Part shown: piece after piece, positions 9,012-18,976 of the stretch
How positions within the stretch are numbered: the first letter of the stretch is position 1
How the letters are laid out: each line of letters begins with the position of its first letter
From: Lachnospiraceae bacterium
GTDB taxonomy: Bacteria; Bacillota; Clostridia; Lachnospirales; Lachnospiraceae
Length of the DNA stretch: 64,000 bases
Reading direction: 5' to 3'
Assembly: GCA_016284315.1 (NCBI GenBank)
Contig: JAEEOO010000004.1
Coordinates: 1-64,000, forward strand
Position numbers and translations under genes: made by a program
Notes under the pieces: model-generated
What the model was told of the DNA's origin: nothing
The model's database searches: none
The model's input: only the letters and a program-made list of their open reading frames with translations

Positions 9012-10784
9012 TTATCCCTCCAAAAAGGTATGCTTATACTCCTTTGCGGCCTCGATGATCCTGTCTCTTATATCATCATCAATAGCTGCTTTGGTCTTTA
9101 ATTCAGCAACGATCTCGCCATAGTTTTCATCCATGTATTTTAAAAGTCCCATCTGGAATTCCTTAACCTTGCTGACAGGAACATCTTCCATGGCATGTCC
9201 GTTGGCAACCACAAGAGTGATGACCTGCTCCGCCATGCTAAGAGGATGACCGAGAGGCTGCTTTAAAAGTTCCATCAGGATATCTCCGTGGTTAAGAGCC
9301 GCCTTAGTGGTAGCATCAAGGTCTGACGAGAACTGTGTGAAGACTTCCATCTCCCTAAACTGTGCGAGGTCGATCCTTATGCTTCCCGCAGCCTTCTTCA
9401 TGGCTTTGGTCTGGGCTGCACCGCCTACACGGGATACTGAAAGACCAACATTTACAGCAGGTCTGAAGCCCAGATTAAAGAGAGCGCTTTCAAGATAGAT
9501 CTGACCATCGGTTATTGAGATAACGTTGGTGGGAATGTATGCAGATACGTCTCCCGCCTGGGTCTCGATGATGGGAAGAGCCGTGATCGATCCGCCTCCC
9601 TGAGCATCGTTTAATCTTGCGCTTCTCTCAAGAAGTCTTGAGTGGAGATAGAAAACGTCACCGGGGTAAGCTTCTCTTCCCGGAGGTCTCTCCAACAAAA
9701 GTGAAAGTGCTCTGTAAGCAACTGCATGCTTTGAAAGATCGTCATAAACGATCAGAACATCTTTGCCCTTATTCATGAAATACTCTGCAAGAGAGCATCC
9801 CGCATAAGGTGCAATATACTGCATGGGTGCAGCTTCCGAAGCAGATGCATTGACAACGATTGTGTATTCAAGAGCATCATGCTTTCTAAGATTCTCAACA
9901 AGCTTTGCTACGGTTGATGCCTTCTGACCGATGGCAACATAAACGCAGATAACGTTCTTGCCCTTCTGGTTGATGATGGTATCAAGAGCAATTGAAGTCT
10001 TTCCGGTCTGACGGTCTCCGATGATAAGTTCACGCTGTCCGCGGCCGATGGGAAACATGGAATCAATTGAAAGGATACCTGTCTCCATGGGAGTATCAAC
10101 GCTCTTTCTGTCTACGATAGAAGGAGCCTCGTGCTCGATAGGTCTGTACTCCGTCTCCTCGATGGGCCCTTTTCCGTCAATGGGGTCTCCCAGAGCATTA
10201 ATGACTCTTCCAAGGAAATCATCACCAACGGGTACTCCGGCGCTGCGCTTTGTTCTTGCAACACGGCTTCCCACCCTTATCTCTCTGTCGGATCCGAAGA
10301 GAATTGCAGCGACCTCATCCTGTCTGATGTCCTGGACCATTCCCTTGATGCCGCACTCAAACAAAAGTATCTCGCCGTATGCCGCATGGGGAAGTCCAAC
10401 GACAGTTGCGATACCGTCGCCGACGTAAGAAACCTTACCTACATGACGATAGCGCGCCGTTAAGTCAAACTCTTCTACCGTAGTACGCAAAACAGACATG
10501 ACATCCATATCGGACACCATGTACTTTCTTACTTTTCCTACTGCCTCGGTGAACTGACGGGTTCTTCCTTCGGTGGACCAGTTGTAGATCTCGTTACCGC
10601 AAGATAATATAAATCCGCCTCCAAGGCTCTTATCTTCTATTGCTTCAAAAGTAATGAGCTCTTCGGGAAGTTCCTCGCTCACATACTTCTTATATACAAA
10701 ATCTTTAAACTTCTCCAGCTGTTCAGGGGTTGGCTCAGTAACATACCGGAGAATACATTCGAAATTCTTTTTCTTCTTCGCCAC
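9012..10784 (-). CDS. atpA: ATP synthase alpha subunit fused to a delta-like N-terminal domain
   Basis: The alpha subunit, 590 residues instead of about 505. The Walker A motif GDRQTGKT is at 256-263, about 87 residues later than in E. coli. The extra N-terminus (about 1-92) reads like the C-terminal domain of delta (AtpH): [18 protein letters not shown], then [15 protein letters not shown], then [14 protein letters not shown] match in order the LSEQQLAKI, DKSVMAGVIIRAGD and RGRLERLADVL stretches of E. coli delta. The normal alpha N-terminal helix resumes near residue 95. No atpH lies between atpF and atpA. The start is GTG with AGGTGA upstream. Confidence 0.93.
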   Translation of the reverse strand: MAKKKKNFECILRYVTEPTPEQLEKFKDFVYKKYVSEELPEELITFEAIEDKSLGGGFILSCGNEIYNWSTEGRTRQFTEAVGKVRKYMVSDMDVMSVLRTTVEEFDLTARYRHVGKVSYVGDGIATVVGLPHAAYGEILLFECGIKGMVQDIRQDEVAAILFGSDREIRVGSRVARTKRSAGVPVGDDFLGRVINALGDPIDGKGPIEETEYRPIEHEAPSIVDRKSVDTPMETGILSIDSMFPIGRGQRELIIGDRQTGKTSIALDTIINQKGKNVICVYVAIGQKASTVAKLVENLRKHDALEYTIVVNASASEAAPMQYIAPYAGCSLAEYFMNKGKDVLIVYDDLSKHAVAYRALSLLLERPPGREAYPGDVFYLHSRLLERSARLNDAQGGGSITALPIIETQAGDVSAYIPTNVISITDGQIYLESALFNLGFRPAVNVGLSVSRVGGAAQTKAMKKAAGSIRIDLAQFREMEVFTQFSSDLDATTKAALNHGDILMELLKQPLGHPLSMAEQVITLVVANGHAMEDVPVSKVKEFQMGLLKYMDENYGEIVAELKTKAAIDDDIRDRIIEAAKEYKHTFLEG

Positions 10785-10786
10785 TT

Positions 10787-11266
10787 TTACTCACCTGATT
10801 TGCTTAAAAAGTCGTCGAACAGTTTTCTGTCTGCTTCGGGATCCTGCTTGGTAAGCGCAATCTTAGAAACTGCTTCTGTAAGAAGATCGCTGATATCCTC
10901 GTTAGCCTTCTTACGAAGTTTATCGGAAGCCTCTTTTGCATCATGCTTTGCAGCTTCGATAATGCCGCTTGCTTCCTTTTCCGCATCGCTGATGATCTTG
11001 TTGTACTCATCATTTGCCTGGACACGGGTCTCTCTAAGGATGGCTGCCTTCTCACCCTCAACATTCTTTATGTTCTCTTCATACTCGGCCTTGATCGCCT
11101 CAGCCTCAACCTTGGCCTTTTCAGCCTCGTCATAGGAATTCTGTACTTCTTCCTGTCTCTTGGCGATGACCTTCTTAACAGGTTTAAACAGGAACTTCCA
11201 TATTACGAAAAAGAGTAATAAGAGATTTATTACCGTAAATAAAATATTAATGTCTACCTTAAGCAT
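10787..11266 (-). CDS. atpF: F-type ATP synthase b subunit
   Basis: A 159-residue peripheral-stalk subunit: one N-terminal membrane helix ([20 protein letters not shown]) and then a long charged coiled coil to the end. The length and ending are normal for b, so it is not a b-delta fusion of the mycobacterial kind. It ends next to the atpA start, where other bacteria have atpH. Its tip would have to meet the delta-like domain on alpha. Confidence 0.95.
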   Translation of the reverse strand: MLKVDINILFTVINLLLLFFVIWKFLFKPVKKVIAKRQEEVQNSYDEAEKAKVEAEAIKAEYEENIKNVEGEKAAILRETRVQANDEYNKIISDAEKEASGIIEAAKHDAKEASDKLRKKANEDISDLLTEAVSKIALTKQDPEADRKLFDDFLSKSGE

Positions 11267-11314
11267 ATTTTTCTCCTCATAGAGAATCTACACAGATTTC
11301 TTTAAGCTCCGAAA

Positions 11315-11530
11315 TTACTTGAGCATGAAGATGATAAGGATACCGATAACGAATCCGTAGATTGCGGTAGCCTCTGAAAGTGCGCCACCAAGGATAAGTG
11401 TGGTCATTATCTTGCTGTTTGCTTCAGGCTGACGTGCGGTTGCATCAACTGCCTTTCCTGTTGCGATTCCTATTCCGAGACCTGCTCCGATACATGCAAG
11501 TGCTGCGATTCCTGCTCCGATTGCTAACAT
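11315..11530 (-). CDS. atpE: F-type ATP synthase c subunit (proton-type)
   Basis: A 71-residue two-helix c subunit. The polar loop RQPEA is at 33-37 and the ion-binding Glu is residue 53 in LSEATAIYG. Sodium-type c subunits have a Gln in helix 1 and a Ser after the Glu; here these positions are Ile20 and Ala54, so coupling to protons is more likely. The gene sits between atpB and atpF as usual. Confidence 0.95.
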   Translation of the reverse strand: MLAIGAGIAALACIGAGLGIGIATGKAVDATARQPEANSKIMTTLILGGALSEATAIYGFVIGILIIFMLK

Positions 11531-11544
11531 ATTAAGTCCTCCCT

Positions 11545-12231
11545 TTATTCAATAGCCTCTTTAATGTACAAAGAAGTCAAAAATACAAAAACATAAGCCT
11601 GAAGTATTCCGTCAAAGAGATCGAAATACAAGCCGAATACCATGGGTATTCCCACCGGCACCACCATTTTCAGAAGTTCCATGATGATGAATGCACCAAG
11701 GACGTTTCCGAAAAGTCGCATGCACAGCGAAAGCGGTTTGATCACAAGTTCCAAAATATTAATGGGCGTAACCACCGCGATGGGCTTGGTAAAGCTCTTT
11801 ATCCAGCCCCAGGGATTGTTCTTTTTTATATTTGCGAACTGTACCAGAAGAATGCTCATAACAGCCAATGCCGCGGTTACGTTAAGATCCTTCGTGGGTG
11901 GCTTGAAACCAAATATTCCTGCGGTGTTGGAAAAGATCAGGAAAATGAAAACCGCCAAGAGATAAGGAACATAGCCTTTCCCCTCTTCTCCGATCATTCC
12001 TGCCACAAGGCTCTCTAATTTTGTAACTATGAATTCCGATACAGCCTGTCTCTTGGAAATGTTTTTGACTTTGAGATTAGTGCCAAAGATCAAGCATATG
12101 ACAAGGACAACAGCAATTAGGATCCAGGTTACCACCGTCGATTCGTTGACGGGAATATCCAGCTTGCCGATATGGGCCGTAAAGACGGTTTCGACTTCCA
12201 GTTCTTCCTGCAATCTTGCTGCAATATCCAT
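11545..12231 (-). CDS. atpB: F-type ATP synthase a subunit
   Basis: A 228-residue membrane stator subunit, first gene of the synthase set. The essential Arg is in the stretch [14 protein letters not shown] of the fourth long helix, and an NILELVIKP loop precedes it. The C-terminal helix with [15 protein letters not shown] is typical. The start has AAAGGAGG upstream. No atpI or other assembly gene lies before it. Confidence 0.95.
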   Translation of the reverse strand: MDIAARLQEELEVETVFTAHIGKLDIPVNESTVVTWILIAVVLVICLIFGTNLKVKNISKRQAVSEFIVTKLESLVAGMIGEEGKGYVPYLLAVFIFLIFSNTAGIFGFKPPTKDLNVTAALAVMSILLVQFANIKKNNPWGWIKSFTKPIAVVTPINILELVIKPLSLCMRLFGNVLGAFIIMELLKMVVPVGIPMVFGLYFDLFDGILQAYVFVFLTSLYIKEAIE

Positions 12232-12293
12232 CTTATCCTTGCCTCCTTTCGAAAAAAATAAAGAATACCTAAAAGGATAAAATCCAAGGCATT

Positions 12294-12299
12294 ATTATA
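12294..12299 (-). promoter_or_regulatory. Possible promoter of the atp operon
   Basis: A TATAAT on the minus strand, about 65 bases before atpB, in a short A/T-rich gap after the lipase gene. No good -35 box is visible at 17 bases, and no terminator separates the upstream genes, so read-through from the kinase-lipase genes is also possible. Confidence 0.35.
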
Positions 12300-12311
12300 C
12301 CACTTTAAGCC

Positions 12312-13535
12312 TTAATTATCTATAACCTTCTTGATCACATCAGTGCCTTTGGTTATTACCTTTTTCCCTTTTTTCAAGACTTTCGCCCCTGAAGATGCAA
12401 TTTTCTTTCGCTCACTGTTGACATTCTGCTTTACGTCTTCTTCAACGTCTGCTTTGAAATAATACTTTGCTACAACGACAAAGGCTTTAAAGACCGTGGC
12501 AAGCTGCTCTCTGCTCGCATCATCAAGTTCTTTGATGCCTTCAAGGATAACTCCGAATCTCTTGCCGCCGTCGCCGATAAGTTCTCCGAAACTCTCGGCT
12601 TCGCAGGCGTCGATAAGGCTGTAGATACCGTCAATAAAAAGCTTACGGTTATAGTCATCCTGACTCTCAACCCAGCCGTTAAATGTATGCTCGATAAACA
12701 CTGCATTTCGCGCCAGTTTCTTTTCACGGATGAACTTTTTACCGTCCACCTGCCAGGTATAAACATTATGCTGGAACAAAGAAAAAGCGCTGCTCCTGAC
12801 CACTTCGTAATGGTCGTCGTCTTCAAGCATCATTCCGATAAGAGACGACTGGGGAAGAAGTTTAAATAGCTTGCTTTCGATAGCCTTGAACTTTCCGTCC
12901 TGCATAAGCTTAGGTCTAAGTCCCAATCCGTCAAGGGAATAGATCCTGTGGATCCTCTCCTGAATATCCGGCGGCATGTGCATGCAGGCATAAACAGCCA
13001 GGTGGCCACCCTTTGAGTGGCCTCCAACATACATTTTATGCCTAAACTTCTTGCTTACTCTTGTAAGATAATCCACCGCATAATCGTGGCACTTGGCATG
13101 ATCCGTATAAAGAAGGTTAAAGTCTTCCTTAAGACCGATAAGTGTATTGTCCGTTCCCCTGAAGACCACGTACATCCTTCTTGGACCGGTCATAAAAGTA
13201 ATGGCTGCAAACTGAGTCTGACTTTCCTTGTCGGTACACTTAGAAAAGCATGCAAGACGAAGGTCGGCAAAGCGCCTTCCCTTAAGCATAAGGCTCACCA
13301 TCTGGCGGGATGTATCCTCATATCTTCCCTTCTCGAAAATATCATCCCCGTTTTCCATGAGAAGAATATTCGCAAGGGAAACAGAGGGCATGTCCAAGTC
13401 GATATCAGGGACAAGTCCGTCAAATCTAAAGTAGGAAAGCTTGCAGAGAATTGCTGCATCCACTTCCGTAAAACGCATCTCGGAGAAAGGTACATCTCCG
13501 TATTCAATTAAATAATCTAAAATAGTTCCTGTCAT
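12312..13535 (-). CDS. Mbeg1-like alpha/beta hydrolase (DUF2974-type lipase)
   Basis: A 407-residue protein with the lipase-type motif GGHSKGGHLAVYA near residue 175, in which the Ser is the predicted nucleophile. The N-terminal RFTEVDAAILCKLSYF stretch and the YVVFRGTDNT strand resemble the Mbeg1-like/DUF2974 group. No signal peptide is seen, so it acts in the cytoplasm or at the inner face. The last 60 residues are lysine-rich and helical. It starts 15 bases after the hybrid kinase and is probably its co-transcribed partner. The substrate is unknown. Confidence 0.75.
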   Translation of the reverse strand: MTGTILDYLIEYGDVPFSEMRFTEVDAAILCKLSYFRFDGLVPDIDLDMPSVSLANILLMENGDDIFEKGRYEDTSRQMVSLMLKGRRFADLRLACFSKCTDKESQTQFAAITFMTGPRRMYVVFRGTDNTLIGLKEDFNLLYTDHAKCHDYAVDYLTRVSKKFRHKMYVGGHSKGGHLAVYACMHMPPDIQERIHRIYSLDGLGLRPKLMQDGKFKAIESKLFKLLPQSSLIGMMLEDDDHYEVVRSSAFSLFQHNVYTWQVDGKKFIREKKLARNAVFIEHTFNGWVESQDDYNRKLFIDGIYSLIDACEAESFGELIGDGGKRFGVILEGIKELDDASREQLATVFKAFVVVAKYYFKADVEEDVKQNVNSERKKIASSGAKVLKKGKKVITKGTDVIKKVIDN

Positions 13536-13550
13536 AATTCCACAAAACCA

Positions 13551-16500
13551 TTAAAGCATCTTATTCTTGATCTCCATGACGACATCAAGGTAAAGTTCCA
13601 TAACTGAACTGAGTTTTCTCTTGATTGCATCCCAGTTCTCAGCCTTACCTTCGTCCTCAAGATCCTTTGCTTTTTCAAAAAGTTCATCCGCACCAATGGT
13701 TCTTGCGGAGCTCTTTAATTTATGAGCATGAGTAACGAACTTCTTGCCATCCCTCTCGGTCAGATACTTCTGAAGGTTAGCCGGTTCAGTCTCGTATTCC
13801 TCAACAAAGAGTCCAAGAACGCTCTTGTAAAGTTCGCTGTCTCCGGCACAATAGCTCCTGCCCTTATCGGGATTAACAAGGCGAACTTTTCCAAATCCTT
13901 CTTCTCCTGCTCCCTCAGGCTTTGATGCCTGTTTTTCCTCTTCCCTGTCGGGCTCACGAACCTTTGAAGGAGGAAGGTATCTCTTAAGCATAGCCTCCAG
14001 ATCCTTACCTGAAACAGGCTTTGAAAGATAATCCGTAAAGCCTATCTTTAAGTAATTCTCTTTAGCACCTGCGATAGCATTTGCGGTAAGAACGATAACG
14101 GGAACGCCCATGCACTTATGGTTGGTGCGGCTAAGCTGTTCCAAGGTCTCAATACCGTCCATCTCAGGCATCATATGGTCAAGAAGGATAAGGTCATATC
14201 TTCTCTGCTTAACCTTTTCAAGAGCAACAAGTCCGCTCTCTCCGGTGTCAATATGCACTTGTGTGGAACGTAAGAGTCCTCTGATGACTGCAAGGTTAAG
14301 AGGCGTATCGTCCACAACAAGGATGCTGACATCAGGTGCGATAAAGCTGGGCTTGTAAGCCACAAACTCATCTTCACCTTCGGCGGTAACATCCAGCGAA
14401 CCAATGGTGTCAGAGTTAACAACCTTCTGGGTAATGGTAAAGAAGAAGTTTGAACCTTCTCCGTAAATACTGTCCACTTCAAGTCTTGAATTCATAAGTT
14501 CAAGGAGCTGCTTGGTAATGGCAAGTCCAAGTCCCGTTCCTTTGACATTATGATTTCTCTCTTCATCAAGCCTCTCAAACTCAACAAAGAGTCTGTTCAT
14601 ATCCTCGGGCTTGATACCGATTCCCGTATCGATTACGGAAACCCTTATATCCGCATTTCCGCCCGCTTCTCCGAGGCACTCCACCTTAAAGGTTACAGAG
14701 CCTTCCTCAGTGTATTTAACGGCGTTGGTAATAAGGTTTGTAATGATCTGCTTAATACGGTTATTGTCGCCGTGAAGCTTCTCAGGCAGCTTTTCATCAA
14801 AATCAAGGATGACGGAAAGCTTTGCTTCGTTTGCCTTAACCTTTAAGAGGTGTCCAAGCTCTTTCAGCATATCGGAGGTACTGTAATCCACCTCAACAAG
14901 ATTCATCTTTCCGGACTCGATCTTTGAAAGGTCAAGAATATCATTTACGATATTAAGGAGCGAATCGCCTGAAATATAAATATCATTTGCGTACTGTCTT
15001 ACCTGGCTTGAAACATTCTCACGAAGTATGAGCTCGTCCATACCCATGATGGTATTGATGGGGGTACGGATCTCGTGGGACATGTTGGCAAGGAACTGAG
15101 TCTTGTACTCACTGGTCTTTTCCGCCTCTTCCTTTGCCTTCTCGATCTGGTTGTACTGGCTCTTGATAAGGGCGTTGTTTCTTCTCTCGGCAATAGCCCA
15201 GGTAACAGCCATAAGAACGATGATAACGACAAGTACAAGTCCTACCCAGAAAATATATCTCTCGGTGATCCTTGCCTGTCTGTGAACAACTACGGTCTTT
15301 TCCTTGACCACGTTCATGTAATTATCAAGAACCTGGATATGGAAAACGTAATTACCGAAAGAAAGGTTTGTATAGCTTACCTCAGAAAGATCTGACTGGG
15401 ATACAATGATTCCGTCGTCCTCAAATCCCTCAAGGTACATCCTTACATACGGGTTGGCGAGGGAATAGTTAAGGATCGCGGGAGTAAAGGTGATACGCTT
15501 TGTATCGGAAGTTATCTGGTAGACTCCTGCTTCATCCGGTTCGATGGCGGCGTCATCCAGTTTTACTTCTCTTATATCAACATCAAAATCATCATTGATA
15601 ACGGAATAGCTCTGCATCTGGATCATCTTAACGCCTGTAGCGCAGCAAAGGTATACATGATCGCTTGCGTCCCGATAATTCCAGGAATTTGCAATAAGAG
15701 TGGTGTTCAGGCCTCTTGATGTATTTAACAGATCCGCTATATAATCGCTGTCCTTTGCAAGATCTTTTTCACTGACGATATAAACTCCGGCGCTGGAAGT
15801 AACCCACGCCTTTCCATCCGCAGAAAAGATGATGTCGTAGTTATTGCTGTGAGGGAAATTGCGAAGTGCCTTACATGCACCGTCATTATACAGGAAAATA
15901 TCTGAACCCGTAACAAAGAACATGTCGTCCCCATATGAAACCATACGAAGGATAACAAGTCCCGTAAGGCCCTGCTTTTCATTGATGCAGTCGACTACCT
16001 CTCCATCTTCGAGAACATAAACTCCACCGCCGTCGCTTCCGGCATAAACCTTTCCGTCCTCAGTCTCGTAGAGGCAAAGGATCTGCTCAACTTCAATGCC
16101 TTCTTCCGCTCCAACTGTGCGGATGACCTCTCCGTCCTTTATGTAGCTGAGGCCGGTGGAAGTAGCAACAAGGATCTCTCCGTTTGAAAGCTGAGTAACA
16201 AGACGAACCTTGTTTCCGCTTAAACCGTTGTCCTCTTTGGTAATGGACTTTGCCTCTTCTCCATCGTAGAAAACAAGTCCCAAAGGACTGTAGGTGGAGA
16301 TCCAAAGGTTACCGTCGGTATCCTCGTAGATATGCCTGATCCTGACATCATTCAGGATATCAAGCGCCTCGTTATCTATCTGTTTGTAGGTGGATGCGCT
16401 GAGGATCACAAGACCGTCATCACAACCGATGTAGAAATAACCATCCTTGTTGATGATACAGTTAACTACCTTGTTCTCGATTCCCGCAACGGAGAAAATA

Positions 16501-17564
16501 TTGGTAAAGGGATTCTTTGAAAGTTTAAGGATTCCCTGTCTTGAGGAACAAGCCCAAAGGTTGCCCTGATAGTCCTCGCAGAGGCCGCAGATTGAATTGT
16601 TGAAATCCGATCTGTAGATATTGTGGAAACGTCCCACCTGGTCAAAGAATCCAAGGCCCGCATCTCCCGCAATAATAAGATTTCCCTCTTTGTTTTCATA
16701 CATCTTGGAAACAGAGCCCACATAAGAAGCATCCTTGTACTTCTCAACGTTTATATTGTTTCCGGTAACATGTCCGATAAAGATGACTCCATCTGAGCCA
16801 CCCATCATAAGGTTTCCGCCGGACATATACTTAACACTGGTGAAGCTGGATCCCGCATCCTCTCTCTTAAAGGACTGGCTGATAACGCCGTCTTTAATGA
16901 TAAATACGGTTCCGCCGTTTGAAACAACCGCAATGCTTCCGTCAGCGCGGCATGAAATATCTCTGATGTAGTAAAGATCGGCACTTCCGGCATAAGTCGT
17001 AAGCACGTTATCTTCCGACAAAACAGAGAGATATGAATTTGTTCCGATGTAAAGTTCTCCGGATTTTCCGTAGCAAAGACTTCTAACGGAGTTTGAGCCG
17101 AGGCCGTCAGCAGTGGTGTAACTGATAACTTCCCCGGTTTTAAAAGAATAGTAAAGAAGACCGGCATCGTTTGTTCCGATCCAGATTCCGTCCCGTCCGT
17201 TTGGAAGAAGGGACATAACGCTGTGGATCCTGTCATCCAGCTCCAGCTTTGTAAAACTGTTACCGTTAAACTGATATAGGCCGGTGTAGGTTCCGATCCA
17301 CATATAACCATCGTCTATCTGAACAATGGCATTTACTTCACTGCTACCCAGCTTGTTTTCGATGTTATAGACGATACCGCTGTACTCTGAAGCGTAATCC
17401 GCAGCGTATGAGTCCACGCGGATCGCCGTACCAAGAAATAGAAGGCACAGAAAAACAGCTAAATAACGCACGGAAACCAGAGCTGCACCGGCAGCCCTGG
17501 CTTCTGATATACGTTTAAAGATCCTATTTATCGATATAGGCAAATCAGACTTTAATGCTCTCAT
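13551..17564 (-). CDS. Reg_prop hybrid sensor histidine kinase with HPt domain
   Basis: A 1337-residue one-protein phosphorelay. After an N-terminal membrane segment (about 30-50) comes a large extracellular beta-propeller-type region with repeated IWIGTNDAGLL or LWISTYSPLGL units (Reg_prop repeats), a Y_Y_Y-type domain near 690-760, and a second membrane helix near 773. Then follow HisKA with SHEIRTP (His near 826), HATPase with NAVKYTEEG and DTGIGI, a receiver with LLDHMMPEMDG (Asp near 1130), and an HPt domain with HAHKLKSSA (His near 1278). No DNA-binding domain is present. It follows purA by 26 bases. Confidence 0.92.
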   Translation of the reverse strand: MRALKSDLPISINRIFKRISEARAAGAALVSVRYLAVFLCLLFLGTAIRVDSYAADYASEYSGIVYNIENKLGSSEVNAIVQIDDGYMWIGTYTGLYQFNGNSFTKLELDDRIHSVMSLLPNGRDGIWIGTNDAGLLYYSFKTGEVISYTTADGLGSNSVRSLCYGKSGELYIGTNSYLSVLSEDNVLTTYAGSADLYYIRDISCRADGSIAVVSNGGTVFIIKDGVISQSFKREDAGSSFTSVKYMSGGNLMMGGSDGVIFIGHVTGNNINVEKYKDASYVGSVSKMYENKEGNLIIAGDAGLGFFDQVGRFHNIYRSDFNNSICGLCEDYQGNLWACSSRQGILKLSKNPFTNIFSVAGIENKVVNCIINKDGYFYIGCDDGLVILSASTYKQIDNEALDILNDVRIRHIYEDTDGNLWISTYSPLGLVFYDGEEAKSITKEDNGLSGNKVRLVTQLSNGEILVATSTGLSYIKDGEVIRTVGAEEGIEVEQILCLYETEDGKVYAGSDGGGVYVLEDGEVVDCINEKQGLTGLVILRMVSYGDDMFFVTGSDIFLYNDGACKALRNFPHSNNYDIIFSADGKAWVTSSAGVYIVSEKDLAKDSDYIADLLNTSRGLNTTLIANSWNYRDASDHVYLCCATGVKMIQMQSYSVINDDFDVDIREVKLDDAAIEPDEAGVYQITSDTKRITFTPAILNYSLANPYVRMYLEGFEDDGIIVSQSDLSEVSYTNLSFGNYVFHIQVLDNYMNVVKEKTVVVHRQARITERYIFWVGLVLVVIIVLMAVTWAIAERRNNALIKSQYNQIEKAKEEAEKTSEYKTQFLANMSHEIRTPINTIMGMDELILRENVSSQVRQYANDIYISGDSLLNIVNDILDLSKIESGKMNLVEVDYSTSDMLKELGHLLKVKANEAKLSVILDFDEKLPEKLHGDNNRIKQIITNLITNAVKYTEEGSVTFKVECLGEAGGNADIRVSVIDTGIGIKPEDMNRLFVEFERLDEERNHNVKGTGLGLAITKQLLELMNSRLEVDSIYGEGSNFFFTITQKVVNSDTIGSLDVTAEGEDEFVAYKPSFIAPDVSILVVDDTPLNLAVIRGLLRSTQVHIDTGESGLVALEKVKQRRYDLILLDHMMPEMDGIETLEQLSRTNHKCMGVPVIVLTANAIAGAKENYLKIGFTDYLSKPVSGKDLEAMLKRYLPPSKVREPDREEEKQASKPEGAGEEGFGKVRLVNPDKGRSYCAGDSELYKSVLGLFVEEYETEPANLQKYLTERDGKKFVTHAHKLKSSARTIGADELFEKAKDLEDEGKAENWDAIKRKLSSVMELYLDVVMEIKNKML

Positions 17565-17590
17565 TTACCGCACCAAACCTTTAATAATTT

Positions 17591-18883
17591 TTATTTCTTT
17601 AAAGGGGACTCTCTGTAGATGATATCATCTCTTCCGGGTCCGTTGCTTATCATGGTGATGGGATAACCGATCTGACCTTCGATGAACTCAATATATGCAC
17701 GGCAGTTCTCGGGGAGATCCTCATACTTCTTAATACCGCGGATCTCGGTTTTCCATCCGGGAAGCTTCTTAAGAACAGGCTTGCACTTCTCAAGCTTTGC
17801 GGTTACAGGGAAGTCGGTGATAACTTCGCCATCAAGCTCATATCCTACACATACAGGGATCTCATCAAGATATCCAAGTACGTCGAGAACAGTAAATGCA
17901 ACATCAGTGGTTCCCTGAAGTCTGCATCCGTACTTACTTGCTACGCAGTCAAACCATCCCATTCTTCTGGGTCTGTGAGTGGTAGCACCGTACTCTCCGC
18001 CGTCTCCTCCGCGCTCTCTTAATTCGTTAGCTTCGTCGCCGAAGATCTCTGAAACAAATGCACCTGCACCAACTGCTGAAGAATATGCCTTGCAAACGGT
18101 GATGATCTGCTTGATCTCGTAGGGAGGAAGTCCTGCTCCTACTGCACCGTAACCTGCAAGGGTAGATGATGAAGTAACCATAGGATAGATTCCGTGATCG
18201 GGATCCTTTAATGTTCCAAGCTGACCCTCAAGAAGAATGGTCTTGCCTTCTTTGATTGCATTGTCAAGGAATGCTGATACATCGCAAACATAAGGCTTAA
18301 CCATATCGCGATATCTGTGAAGAGTCTCAAGGAGCTCGTTCTCATCGATAGCGGGCTTGTGATAAAGGTGCTCAAGAAGTACGTTCTTAAGGTCGCATAC
18401 TCTCTTAACCTTCTCCTTTAAAAGCTCCTCGTCGAAAAGTTCGCTTACCTGGAAGCCGATCTTTGCATATTTATCTGAATAGAAAGGTGCGATACCTGAC
18501 TTGGTAGATCCGAAGGACTTACCTGCAAGACGCTCCTCCTCGTATGCATCGAAAAGTACGTGATAGGGCATTACGATCTGACATCTGTCGCTGACTAAGA
18601 TCTTAGGCATGGGAACATTCTGATCAGTAATGGACTTGATCTCGTTGAAAAGTTTCTCTATATCCAGAGCTACGCCGTTTCCGATAATGCTGGTGGTGTG
18701 ATCATAGAAAACTCCTGAAGGAAGAGTGTGAAGTGCGAACTTACCATACTTGTTAACGATGGTGTGTCCTGCGTTTGCTCCTCCCTGAAAGCGAATGATG
18801 ATATCCGCATTTTCAGCAAGCATATCAGTGATCTTTCCCTTTCCTTCGTCACCCCAGTTGGCGCCAACTACTGCCTTAACCAT
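17591..18883 (-). CDS. purA: Adenylosuccinate synthetase
   Basis: A 430-residue enzyme of AMP synthesis, joining IMP and aspartate with GTP. The N-terminal loop GANWGDEGKGK holds the GTP-binding and catalytic residues, followed by QGGANAGHT, and the QLGTLKDPDHGIYP and THRPRRMGW stretches are typical. The length matches the family. AAAGGAG precedes the ATG. It has its own promoter at 18948-18976 and appears to be read with the downstream hybrid kinase. Confidence 0.97.
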   Translation of the reverse strand: MVKAVVGANWGDEGKGKITDMLAENADIIIRFQGGANAGHTIVNKYGKFALHTLPSGVFYDHTTSIIGNGVALDIEKLFNEIKSITDQNVPMPKILVSDRCQIVMPYHVLFDAYEEERLAGKSFGSTKSGIAPFYSDKYAKIGFQVSELFDEELLKEKVKRVCDLKNVLLEHLYHKPAIDENELLETLHRYRDMVKPYVCDVSAFLDNAIKEGKTILLEGQLGTLKDPDHGIYPMVTSSSTLAGYGAVGAGLPPYEIKQIITVCKAYSSAVGAGAFVSEIFGDEANELRERGGDGGEYGATTHRPRRMGWFDCVASKYGCRLQGTTDVAFTVLDVLGYLDEIPVCVGYELDGEVITDFPVTAKLEKCKPVLKKLPGWKTEIRGIKKYEDLPENCRAYIEFIEGQIGYPITMISNGPGRDDIIYRESPLKK

Positions 18884-18947
18884 TTTATTTCTCCTTTATT
18901 AAAACAACTAAATATTTTTATTTACGTCTGAAAACAGGCCAACGTTT

Positions 18948-18976
18948 ATTGTACTATATTCTTGCTTATCTTTCAA
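18948..18976 (-). promoter_or_regulatory. Promoter of purA
   Basis: TTGAAA (18971-18976) and TACAAT (18948-18953) on the minus strand, 17 bases apart, about 65 bases before the purA start. The -35 box overlaps the stop codon of the upstream hybrid kinase. Confidence 0.6.

Noticed and set aside
12687-12869. Plus-strand frames opposite the lipase, kinases and synthase genes
   Set aside because: They are shadows of the minus-strand genes, with no ribosome site or recognisable product.
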